Source: Spongilla lacustris (taxonomy: Eukaryota; Porifera; Demospongiae; Spongillida; Spongillidae). Taken from it: a DNA stretch of 64,000 nt. The translations under genes were made by a program, and so were the position numbers. Positions 12,201 through 20,109 of this stretch are shown here, piece after piece; the stretch's first letter is position 1, and every line of letters starts with the position of its first letter. The notes under the pieces were generated by a model. The model worked only from the letters and a program-made list of their open reading frames with translations. It had not been told where the DNA came from and ran no database searches. The stretch spans positions 17,860,993-17,924,992 of the forward strand of contig OX442416.1 of the NCBI GenBank assembly GCA_949361645.1, given 5' to 3'.

Positions 12201-13521
12201 CTTTCATCATAACAAGGTCACTGGGAATAAGCTTTTTGGGGTCAGTGTTGAGCCTGATCCCGCCCATGGTTTCAAAGATGTCATGGTCAAAGTAGAAGAC
12301 TGTGAACTCTCTCAGAATGGCTGGGGTGGAGTCCAATTCTGCGGGGGAACGTGTGGTCTCATCTCTGGCTGCCACATAGAAAAGAACAATCAGTGTGGCA
12401 TCATGGTAGGTGTGGGTGTGGAGAAGTTGAGCATTGTAGGTAATCAAATCCAAGGCAATTACTCGTTGCAAAGTACTGGCATCATGATGCTTGGCAGGGC
12501 AAAAGTGGCAAACAATAACAAGTTCAGTAACAATCAGATTACTCCAGAGAAAGAAAAAGAGTTTGTCAACACAACAGACTTTATCAAGTTGAATGAATAC
12601 CATCAAAAAACACATGTACGTCAGAGGAGCCATGCGAATTTAATGTTCAAACAAATGGCTCCTCACCTGTTTGGACGACTTCGGTGTGTCAAGTGTGGTG
12701 CTGAAGGCGGGCCTCGCAAGAAGATGATGCCTTGTGTCAAATGCAATGAAGTGGTGTACTGTTCCGTGCAATGCCTCAAAGCAGATGCCGATCAGCATCA
12801 GAAGTCATGCCATCTAGTGCCATTCTACAATGCTATTGGTGGAGAGGTGATCACTTTTGATGCTGATGACCAGCAGTACATGCAAGCAGAGCGAGAGAAT
12901 GCAGGCATGGTGTGTGCCAACTGTGATGCCATGGCAAACAAGAAGTGTGCTGCTTGCAAAAGTGTTGCCTACTGTTCAAAAGAATGCCAGAAAAAGCACT
13001 GGCCTGTCCACAAGACTGTATGTAAGATTGCACCCATGGAATCTTGTAGCAAGAAGACGCAAAAGGCAGTATCTCTGTCTTCATCTCTTGTGTCTGTGAA
13101 AGCCACCACTCAGCATCCATTGGAAGCTATGTGTACATCCAAGAGAGGCATGTTCCTTAATACATATATGGATCCTCATGGCAGGCTGGTGATTGTAGAC
13201 CCGGTGGGCATGTTTCAGTTGTCGAGTGATGCGGTGCCAATGGTCATCAAGATACAAGGAAATGAGGATGACTTCATCAAGAAAAATACCTGCCTTCAGT
13301 TTTATAATGAGGATCGGAGTGTGAGTGGGTGGATTTATGCTTCTATGAATACCACAGGGGAGTTTAAAGATGCTTACAGACTCATATGTGACACAATCAT
13401 GCAGTTTGGAGATCCAGGCCGGCTGGGTGGCAAGAAAGGTTATTTCTATGCAATTGTTCAAAGGGACATGGAGGTGAAGGTGAATTGTGGAAACCTGGTT
13501 GCTGGAAACATTGAGTGGTGA
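6214..13521 (+). CDS. Giant MYND-DUF4470-like-Sel1/TPR-OAS nucleotidyltransferase-beta-helix fusion protein
   Basis: Single open frame of 2435 codons without introns. Domains in order: MYND zinc finger (about 133-181); a DUF4470-like stretch as found behind MYND fingers in other proteins (about 230-450, moderate confidence); Sel1-type helical repeats (667-816); an OAS-type nucleotidyltransferase with G955-S956, D968-L-D970 and D1020, so all metal-binding aspartates are present; an OAS C-terminal lobe (about 1049-1190) with KPRSYLLELIAL and DPFDPTNNVAG; TPR-like helices (about 1217-1265 and 1503-1570); an acidic linker (about 1340); a right-handed parallel beta-helix (about 1762-2110); two more MYND fingers (2156-2200 and 2230-2271); and an unassigned tail. 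Known OAS enzymes polymerise ATP into 2'-5' oligoadenylate, usually on double-stranded RNA; whether this one does is inference. MYND, Sel1 and beta-helix parts suggest a protein-binding scaffold. No signal peptide or membrane segment is visible, so probably cytosolic. A MYND-gene pair follows in convergent orientation. Confidence 0.93.
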   Translation: MAACVVSAQDDEVDDNCERRTHERKVATHLSVPEQNWKQLNKALNAAASQAEKEKVFRVYLDNIFDENMGEFIHSSEGERQKREASRNQDSVVLSALANKHGCMYIVVEHLQTQLDKMQPGSGLRMQPLDEIMCANSTPTIKNGVAVCEKRGTMVCSGCRLVKYCSQRCQKEHWPAHKVDCKSMYAKMAWLEGSEYDMTAEDANAERMPLIVDRRFNSKAIQFPSSAASLPMPCSACLAESGDLSDIVHMILSVPDGYEGEVTLHLNHASPNAAFCNLLSLLAMGTLGELSCDMLIQLWYSVAMTAEQMQIISEICTKLIKDSEGKVMKGLYCASLPELPQVTLTIDLESKHWFKMVTENLTGQSPRHIGKCMEDRRKHLFSPQGKQHAVEMLTALSSHQRVSWDNFAQLGMLLPLGAYNAHHNVQNPFLFNVNHCWRPESQLDPLQCWSRTEIIAAGEECQVPSNDIYGALFFLIRRKLSECIQKLSKQRFHVIVTCCEPNALVHRLQQTKTAMHYISGVDATQLQFTHSGNQELSALRTGPLKETIQGAGLPSKGCQVKSDLVACAALIHGCAAPSNPGKDVSAADTTSPPTQQQPDEARSEWRRFVEIRASLDPPDILAVCYLAQLGEMKWMEKGVELLIPECLALYGWSQLCWFTSENALIALSHLQQAKDMKNANGLLFWGLAMDSAYRNATDTRSEAWTCYYESACLGNHAAMFNIAHVLAARGDLKQAVVWWKKAGLHGPSLFELYRCYRHGHGCTQDVLKARRYLLQAADKGYGPACTTLSEWYCTGWENVLRKNPDKQAHWHKQAILSSEKHPLLIYTHHLRNLLGTTNATPAWWKSLRVMFELVPLSSGGTMSEVAVSAKADNTFDTFKFALEGAERFMLEMNLTPSNAGCKCDFGSTPPHHSFLQRAESLGLTSDERLQLQGIVQEITNVLTSSRVIASVEVCGSYGKGTAVSGCADLDMVAITVKSFESDMYLSLQHHAATLLKDNLKVELKYKPLAVSFTYKDVEIDVVLASPNIEPISQCYLPPRPRYFRRPSLSVQECAFLRAQPPLFGAVVRLLKKWRASAENWPRRCKPRSYLLELIALAAVQKLDASQMTEETVCNGFVTSLELLLQVISGDLKLYWVDKYPEYSIEFENYDGPIVMDPFDPTNNVAGLLQIQDWHPLSHLAAQTLISVRDRKLMQRVIHITPTAEPSMPAFSPQYRFSCLILKAEQFMRVGNLEEALDALAAASRIDSSNIKLKYLWHDCITQLFFEESKAKQSPITEAELLSRLKDAVVDSERVSRFGEEVKKTFARPAKAPNFVSKDIGACEERDMPFSTYMHSSDEVDSNSSEEEDIPQMVTLFSDPSEDELYTPLITSTFWKSSFQNGSYHAWLVLRQLTDKMPSKEQRDMYTRASLQSVLAYNALCVGKDVIGLDRMAASILATAQTIKEPNLLYLALTAAKRVKREVSSETQVLLHCGLSLQDAASIVLVQTHVAMQAWAKAKEALKPYMKRDDFRNRADVCFFIGSSLYWTQDHEAAMLWYKRGITADPNFRMNLLALGCAMIHAKSTVVANPKKKSHIMKTAEKYLWQYIKQGVPEDKKRCDAMYELANVAIYSSNFQEVNRRLEMAIEADIRRTQIYNEPSNTGAKKCLLVGGTEMEQVAKMTGGMRKANPEMNLFFDTLRKLRENPLLITVDCAKQLKNVSGVSLHTKKNYFSQIIATSFWSGDKSKSEFAANILKNLREDSDGSVEREEDVSKEQREKPKGMQQIVVDCEGDGDFLSLGEALSNDRVATGTVITMKGGMYKEKIRLCVEHEHLTIQAESSKEKVIIQSYYGIQVVANHVTLSGLSVDLLSPMGYDGVHELCGHAIHVRAGTAVVLENCSATSATGAAICVGDRVCSGEIEVTMVMCNARSSVGNAIICTGSHTQLQLQQCNASHSRNGLEVRMGATAFARSSQFSCNKDSGLLVWQHASAKTVIGPDNVMQDNQGSGAILEARGIIFHHNKVTGNKLFGVSVEPDPAHGFKDVMVKVEDCELSQNGWGGVQFCGGTCGLISGCHIEKNNQCGIMVGVGVEKLSIVGNQIQGNYSLQSTGIMMLGRAKVANNNKFSNNQITPEKEKEFVNTTDFIKLNEYHQKTHVRQRSHANLMFKQMAPHLFGRLRCVKCGAEGGPRKKMMPCVKCNEVVYCSVQCLKADADQHQKSCHLVPFYNAIGGEVITFDADDQQYMQAERENAGMVCANCDAMANKKCAACKSVAYCSKECQKKHWPVHKTVCKIAPMESCSKKTQKAVSLSSSLVSVKATTQHPLEAMCTSKRGMFLNTYMDPHGRLVIVDPVGMFQLSSDAVPMVIKIQGNEDDFIKKNTCLQFYNEDRSVSGWIYASMNTTGEFKDAYRLICDTIMQFGDPGRLGGKKGYFYAIVQRDMEVKVNCGNLVAGNIEW

Positions 13522-14624
13522 GAGTTCAGGTGAGAGGGCATTATAAGCATGGGTGTACTATTAGCAAACTAGTCCAACGACGAAGGTGTGTGATTTACAG
13601 CTTATGTGCTTCCTACATGTAAAGGTCGTGCATTCCAGAAGTGGCCCATACATTGAAGGACATCTTGCTTTTTTTTTTCAAATGAATCTGTCTGATTATG
13701 GCGTGTGTTTTTCATCCATGTCAACTTTAACACCCATTCCATGAGAAAAGCATACTTTGTAAGCTCTTTTTTGGAATTTGTAAAATCTAAGTTGTGTTTG
13801 AGATAAAACTTGAATCAGTGTTTATCAGTTAGTAGGATAAAGGTATGAATCTCTTTCTCTAACTACAGGTTTAGGGTTCAAGACCTGCATTCTTCCGAAG
13901 TTAATTGGTCAGGATTACCCATATCCAGAAATGTACATGTACATTGGAGGATATCCACAAAATAGAATTCACTTTATAAAATATAGCGGAATTTTTTTAC
14001 CTTTGCACTACACAAATTTCTGTTTCATGCTTTGTGAAGGTAATATCAGAATATGTTAATTAAGTAGTTGATGTTATTTTTAATTAGGGGGGGGGGGGCC
14101 TATATGAATTAACAAATGTTTATGACCAATTACAATTAAGATACATACTAGTCTTACATAATAAAGAAAAATACTGGAAGATTACAGAAAACTAAATACT
14201 ACTTCACCGCCCAGTTCTTCCAAGCAAAGCCCTAGCTAGCATTTTGGCGCATCAGCGTAATGCCCAGGGGGCAGTGAATTGAGGCTAATAGCTCAGGCCA
14301 GAGACAACTTGTCTTGCATGATTAAACAGATTAATTGTTTGGGGAGCAGAGATGGCTAGTAGCCTGGTTTTGTCTCCACCAAGCAAAGAGCTTTCTCGAT
14401 GGTTGCTTGAGGATATCTTGTGCTGATGCTTCATTCTGCAGGCCAAAGCCGCACCAACCAGGGTCTGGGTACGAGCCTTATTTCCGAATGCATCCCATCT
14501 AGCTATATATAGGTTTGGATACTTTGGAATTATAACTTACTTGGCACCACAAAAACACGACATACATCAAGGAACAATGGCACCATACAAACAACCCCTC
14601 CCCTCCCCCACGTGTATGTCTCAA
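13522..14624. other. Convergent 3' region between the OAS fusion gene and the MYND paralogue
   Basis: Non-coding spacer between two converging genes, with a short G run at 14089-14098. No exon with splice sites was found. Confidence 0.6.
14160..14165 (+). promoter_or_regulatory. Candidate polyadenylation signal of the OAS fusion gene
   Basis: AATAAA about 640 bases after the stop codon, the clearest such hexamer on the plus strand in this spacer. Confidence 0.35.
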
Positions 14625-17600
14625 CTACCCCGTGACGTCCTTCTTGAGGTAGTAGGAGCATGCCTGCTTGTGTGTCTTCCAATGGTCCTTCTGACAGGTG
14701 CTGTTGCAGTAGGCGACCCTCTTGCAGCCAGAGCACACCCTGATCCTCTCAGATATCTCCACGTGGCAGTTCTCGCACACCTTGAACTTGTCGCGAGCCG
14801 TCACCCGCTGCTGAGGTGGGGGGCAGGTCTGCATGGCGGGGGAAGGCTGGCCACCCGGGAGCTCTGATGAAAACAATGGCGGATCGAGCATCTGTGTCTC
14901 GGCCACAGCTAGGTCACCCTGTGTGGGCACCCTTTGCCTGGTTGCATCAGGGGCCCTCTCCCCACCCAATGCTGCTCCTTCCTCACAGCACGGGACCATT
15001 CCTCCATCAGACAGGTTTGCCGTCACAGTGATCCCCGCCTCGACTGAACGTGGTGGGCGTGACTCCTCCATAGTAGACTGACCTTTGGCTACTTGGTTAC
15101 TTGATTTAACCTCGAGCTGTTTGGTTCCAGTCGCATGATGGATGCTCTGTCTGGCCCCAGTCACATGATCTCCGGCCCCAGTCACATGATCTCCAGCCTC
15201 AGTCACATGATCTCCAGCCCCAGTCACATAGTGTCCAGTTTGAGGTTGGTTAAGTGGATCACCTACTTATAGACAAGAGCAATAGGAACAGAGAACCACA
15301 TTCACCACAGAACAAAAAGGAGGGATGAGGGGAGGGAAGAGATGAGATGGTGAATGGAGGGAAGGGACGAGGGAGGAATGGTGAATGGAGGGAAGGGATG
15401 AAAGATGGGAAAGGGTGAGAAGCAAAGGCACATGCATCTGGTGTAAACTGAAGTGCTATCATGTACACCACACTACCTGCATTCTTTCTTCTCTTTTTCT
15501 TCTTCTTTGCACCCTCCTTCACTCCTTCCTTGTCACCCTCCTTAACCCCTTCACTCTCCCCCTCCTTCACTCCTCCACTGCCACCCTCTTTAACCCCTCC
15601 ACTCTCCCCCTCCTTCACCCCTCCACTCTCCCCCTCCTTCACCCCTCCACTCTTCCCCTCCTTCACCCCTCCACTCTCACCCTCCTTCACATCTCCCCCT
15701 GTTCTCTCGTGAGATGAAATCTGCATGGCATCAGCACTGTGACAGAACAGTTTTGGTTGGGGGTCAACGGCCACAGAGGGAGGAGTCTCTGTACCTATCC
15801 CACGCCCTGCAGTGCTGTCCTTGGCAGATGTTACCTCAGAGGGCTGCTTGATTGCATCTCCACCTCCCTTGGCAGATGTTACCTCGGTAGAGGGCAGCTT
15901 GATTGCATCTCCACCTCCCTTGGCAGATGTTACCTCAGAAGAGGACAGCTTGATTGCATCTCCACCTCCCTTGGCAGCTGTTACCTCAGTAGAGGACAGC
16001 TTGATTGCATCTCCACCTCCCTTGGTAGATGTTACCTCAGTAGAGGGCAGCTTGATTGCATCTCCACCTCCCTTGGTAGATGTTACCTCAGAGGGCAGCT
16101 TGATTGTATCTCCACCTCCCTTGGCAGATGTTACCTCAGAGGGCAGCTTGATTGCATCTCCACCTCCTGCTTTATTGAGCGGTATGCTGTCAGATGGCAT
16201 GCCCACATTGCTGTTGATCTGTGAAGACGACCCTCCTTCCTTCTGCCCCTCCCCCTTCTTATCGTTGTTGTTGTGGGGTGGAACGTTACCAGCTTTCCCT
16301 GAGGAGAGAGGGTGGGGGAGGAGGAGGCGGTAACATTTTAAGTAAGAGGTAGAACGGGTTAAACCTTTGATGAGTCAATCATTATTACGGAAGGAAGTAC
16401 ATGAAAACAGGAAGTACAAATAAACACGAACCATGAAGAAGCAAATAACTATTACCCACCAAGTCACAGGACTGTGCCGTTAATTTAATAATAAAATAAT
16501 AATAATAATAAAAATACAGACATCACTTACCTTCTACGCTATCCTTCGTAGCCTTCTTCTTTTTGTTCTTCTTCTTCTTCATACCCTCTTCATCGTTGAA
16601 CCCGTTCCTGCACTCCTCCTCCCTCTCCTCCTCTACCGGCATCATTACCCTCCTGTCTCCCAGGACGTCCATTAAATCCAAATCTCTGCTCAGGACGTAC
16701 GCCTTCACCGCCGAGGTGTCATAGGGGTCTGGCTGGGGAGGAGAAGGAGGACACGGCACCTTGCCGCTCCTCTTCTTCCTGTGCTGTTTGGTCTGCTCCC
16801 GTATGTGGTCCAGTGCCCCCATCACGTGGGCGTCCAGAGGACCGTCCACCGAGGGGGTGAAGGGGATGGCGAGGTAACCGGCAGAGGTGCTGTCCAATCC
16901 CGTGTAGTCCAGCAGGGTCTGTGTGGGTGTGGGCTTGCCCCCAGACCTCAGCACCTTCTTCTTCTCCCTCAGCTTCTTCCGCAGCACTTCGGTGTCCAAC
17001 ACCCGCGGGGTGGGGGAAGTGGGCGGGGCCTGCTGTCGCTCCGCCTCCTTCACGCGAGAGTAGTGCACCCCCTTCCCCCCCTTCCTTCCTATCACCCCGC
17101 GTTCGATCAGGTACTCCTCCAAATGGTCTCTCGAGCTCTTATATGTACGAGTGCTGGTGCTGGTGTTGGTGCTGGTGCTGGTGTTGGTGCTGGTGCTGGC
17201 ACTCTCCTCCTTGACGTCTTTGGCCAACGCCAGGCGTGTCGGCCCCTTGACCGACTCGGGCTCAAACGTCAGGTACCCAGTCCCTTCCTGGTGGGCGAAG
17301 ACGTCGTAGTCCTTGGAAACGCAGGCCTGCACGTCCTCGGGGGTGGCGCACCCTTCCAAGATGGTGGTGCCGTCCTCGGAGGATATGATGGTGGCCTTCT
17401 CGTAGGCGCTGTCCAGCTGGTACCCCTGCCTCCTGAGGGTCTCTGTGTCCACCTGCGCCACGATGATGGTCCTCTTCTCCCTGGGCCTGCCGCGAGAGTC
17501 CACGAAGGAAGGGAGGGGGCAGGCCGGCCTAATCACCGTGGTCAGTGGGTCCATCTGTATGGTGGGGGTGAGGATCGGTGGAGGGACGAGGATGTCCTTC

Positions 17601-18850
17601 TTGAAGTGAGGTTCCCAGATCTTCGATCTGGGAACTGTCATCGCCGGTGCCGTGGCGACCGCGCGGCTGTCGTCGCTCGCCTTGGCGGAAGGGGGCGGCC
17701 TTATTCGGGGAGGGCCTCCTCCTCCCCAGTCCTCTTCCTCCTCGTCGTCGTTTCCGGATCGGCAACGCTCGTAGAACCTCATCTGTTCCTCCTCGCTCCT
17801 CCTGTTGAGGTCGTCCAACACCTTCTGGGGCCACACCGTGACCCCCGTCCTCTTGACCCTCTCAATGGCCGGGTTTATCTCCTGGCGACTGCAGATGGCG
17901 TCGTAGGCGTACTTCTCCCCCTTGGTGAGGAACACCTTGGGCATGTCCTCCGGCTTGAACATCTTGGTCATGAGGGTCACGTAGTGGTAGTAGCGCGGGA
18001 GCTCAAAGAGCACGAAGACGATGGGTATCTTCCTCACCCCCATCGGCATGTCCAGCATCAGGTACCTCTGAAGGAGAGCGTCGTATTCGCCCTTGTCGAA
18101 CTCCAGGACGCCTTCCCCGAGGTAGCGCTCCTTGAACGCCCTGTACTTCTCCACGTGCATCATCACTATGGTTACCCACATCATGAAAGACTGGACGGTC
18201 GGGTTGTTGAACAGCGTCTCCCGCATCAGGTCGAGGAGGATGAATATCTTGTCGCGGTTGGTGGCGAACGTCCGCGCCATCATGTCGTACATCTCCACGT
18301 ACTCGGGCGATATGTTGGTCGGTATCTGCTGGCTGGTGAGAAGGGTCTCCGTCCGCAGCCTGAGGAACTTGAGGTACCTCAGCTCGGCGAACTCCGCCTT
18401 GCACCACTCCGCGCACACGCGGCGCGCGTTCTCGAACATGAACGACGCCACGTCCCCGTGCTGCTCGCGCCTGAGGTGCTCGTCCTCCGTGGCCGCGACC
18501 AGCATGAGTTCCAGCAGGTCGTGAAGGACCTCGTGGTGCTGTATCAGCGCGTGGGTCGCGGCTATGTCCGATACGGAGGGCTTGACCTTCAAGTCGTCGG
18601 TGAGGTCGTCCAGGATACTCCCGTTCGACGACGCCAACTCGACGTTGGAACAGCGCCGGCACTGAACCTTGGCCAGCGCTATCACCCCGATATCCAGCAT
18701 GTAGATGTCCAGCCGTTCCGAGAGGAGGGAAGTCTTGTCTCTCTTTGAACCACACTTCCGACATATTTTGGATAGTATCCTATCGGTGAGGGCAATGTTC
18801 ATTCGCCTCTTGAAGTCTTCGTCTCCCTGATCCGATCGTGCATTGGCCAT
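14625..18850 (-). CDS. MYND zinc-finger protein, downstream tandem paralogue (gene B)
   Basis: Three coding exons: 18850-16531, 16298-15477 and 15262-14625, with donors GTAAGT and GTAGTG and AG acceptors; all junctions are phase 1 and give 1259 residues. The start at 18850 (MANARSDQ) is preferred to an upstream in-frame methionine at 18931 because only from here does the protein match its paralogue. Residues C30, C33, C64 and C67 form a CxxC/CxxC module. A conserved helical domain follows (about 105-330, with HEVLHDLLELM and EMYDMMARTF). A middle block around VAQVDTETLRRQGY is shared with the paralogue. Exon 2 encodes tandem repeats, and the last 50 residues form a MYND finger (C1210 to C1249). 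MYND fingers bind proline-rich peptides in other proteins; this protein's role is unknown. The 5' neighbour on the same strand is its paralogue, 163 bases away. Confidence 0.85.
15515..15700 (-). repeat. 24-bp coding repeat in gene B exon 2
   Basis: About eight copies of an eight-residue unit close to SGGVKEGE, in frame and followed by a lysine/arginine run just before the donor site. Confidence 0.85.
15823..16170 (-). repeat. 51-bp coding repeat in gene B exon 2
   Basis: About seven copies of a 17-residue unit close to GGGDAIKLPSTEVTSAK, all in frame; some copies lack one codon. It lies in the disordered linker between the helical domain and the MYND finger and is likely length-polymorphic. 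Confidence 0.88.
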
Positions 18851-19013
18851 GTTTTTCCCCCCTTTTACATGTATAACGTAATGTTTGAAATAATAAAATA
18901 CCGTATATTTATGAGTAACAGATAAATACATTGTATCGGCACATTATTATTAAACGAATACCGTATACATGAATACGTGTACATTACACAGCACATGCAC
19001 GTGTACGTCTCAA
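18851..19013 (-). promoter_or_regulatory. Compact intergenic and promoter region of gene B
   Basis: Only 163 bases separate the stop of gene A from the start of gene B. The AT-rich spacer contains TACCGTATACA at 18959-18969 (read on the plus strand), also present in the promoter of the upstream pair, and a related ATACCGTATA at 18897-18906. The spacing would also fit co-transcription or trans-splicing, for which there is no direct sign. Confidence 0.4.
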
Positions 19014-20076
19014 CTACCCTGTGACGTCCTTCTTGAGGTAGTAGGAGCATGCCTGCTTGTGTGTCTTCCAATGGTCCTTCTGGCAGGTGCTGTTGCAGTA
19101 GGCCACCCTCTTGCAGCCAGAGCACACCCTGATCCTCTCAGATATCTCCACGCGGCAGTTCTCGCACACCTTGAACTTGTCGCGAGCGGTCACTCGTGTC
19201 TTGGCATTGTTGGTCTCGGTCACATGATTCTCAGCTTTGGTCACGTGACCTCCAGCTCTGACATCGCACTGCAGCAACATGGTGTCGTCAGGCAGTACAT
19301 CCATGGGTGTGGTCAACTTCTCTTGACAGACTTGAACCTTGAGGCAACCAGTCTTCAGAGATGGAGGGACGACGGCAGCAGTAGAGTGACCAACCGGATT
19401 CAAAGGTGTGGTGCCCAGCCCATTCAACTTAATGTTCATTCCGCCTGTTTCGTTACACTTGTCATTCTTCTTGACCTGGTCAGCATCCCTATTCCTCGGG
19501 TCCCCAGACACCTCAGGCTTCCTTGCGTTCACTTTATCCAATAATCCACTTGGTGTCTCTGCTCGTATGTCCTTGCTGTCAACAGAAGCTCTGACCTTTG
19601 GGTCCTCATCTGCTTTGGCTGGGGTCACACCACCCCCACCAGTAGGTGTTTGAACATCTTTTGATTCCTTATTCAACAGGTCAACGTCCTTATTAGCAGA
19701 AATACCACCACCCTCAACCCCTCCTCCCCCTCCCTGCCCTCCTGTAGACTTGGACTTTTTCTTCTTCTTTCCCTTCTGCCCAGTCTCAAGGGATATGCCT
19801 CCTCCTCCCCCTCCTCCCTCCCCTTTGAGGTCTGCACCCTTTGGGGTGGTGACCACCTGAGCACTATCTTGGACCCCCGGCCTGGTGGCAGGAGGTTGGC
19901 TGTTGGGGGCCACTACAGGCTGAGCGCCTCCTTCATGAAGCTTGCTGGAAGTCTTTGGCTTTGTTTGGGCAGCCTTTGTGCTGGGAGCGGCTTCTACACT
20001 GGCTGTTAGCTCACCTGTGTGGTGTGTGTGCGTGTATGTGTGTGGTGTGTGTGCGTGTATGTGTGTGGTGTGTGTG

Positions 20077-20109
<33 letters not shown>

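Noticed and set aside
6214..13521. Bacterial contamination or recent bacterial origin of the intronless giant gene
   Set aside because: MYND and OAS domains are eukaryotic, and the gene sits among spliced eukaryotic genes in continuous sequence; lack of introns alone is weak evidence.
15739..16333. Plus-strand repetitive frames over gene B exon 2
   Set aside because: Mirror translations of the 51-bp coding repeat; the minus strand joins in phase to its neighbouring exons.
16781..18748. 655-codon plus-strand frame
   Set aside because: Antisense shadow of gene B exon 1; biased His/Leu/Val/Arg composition without domains, while the minus strand has a conserved paralogue and good splice sites.
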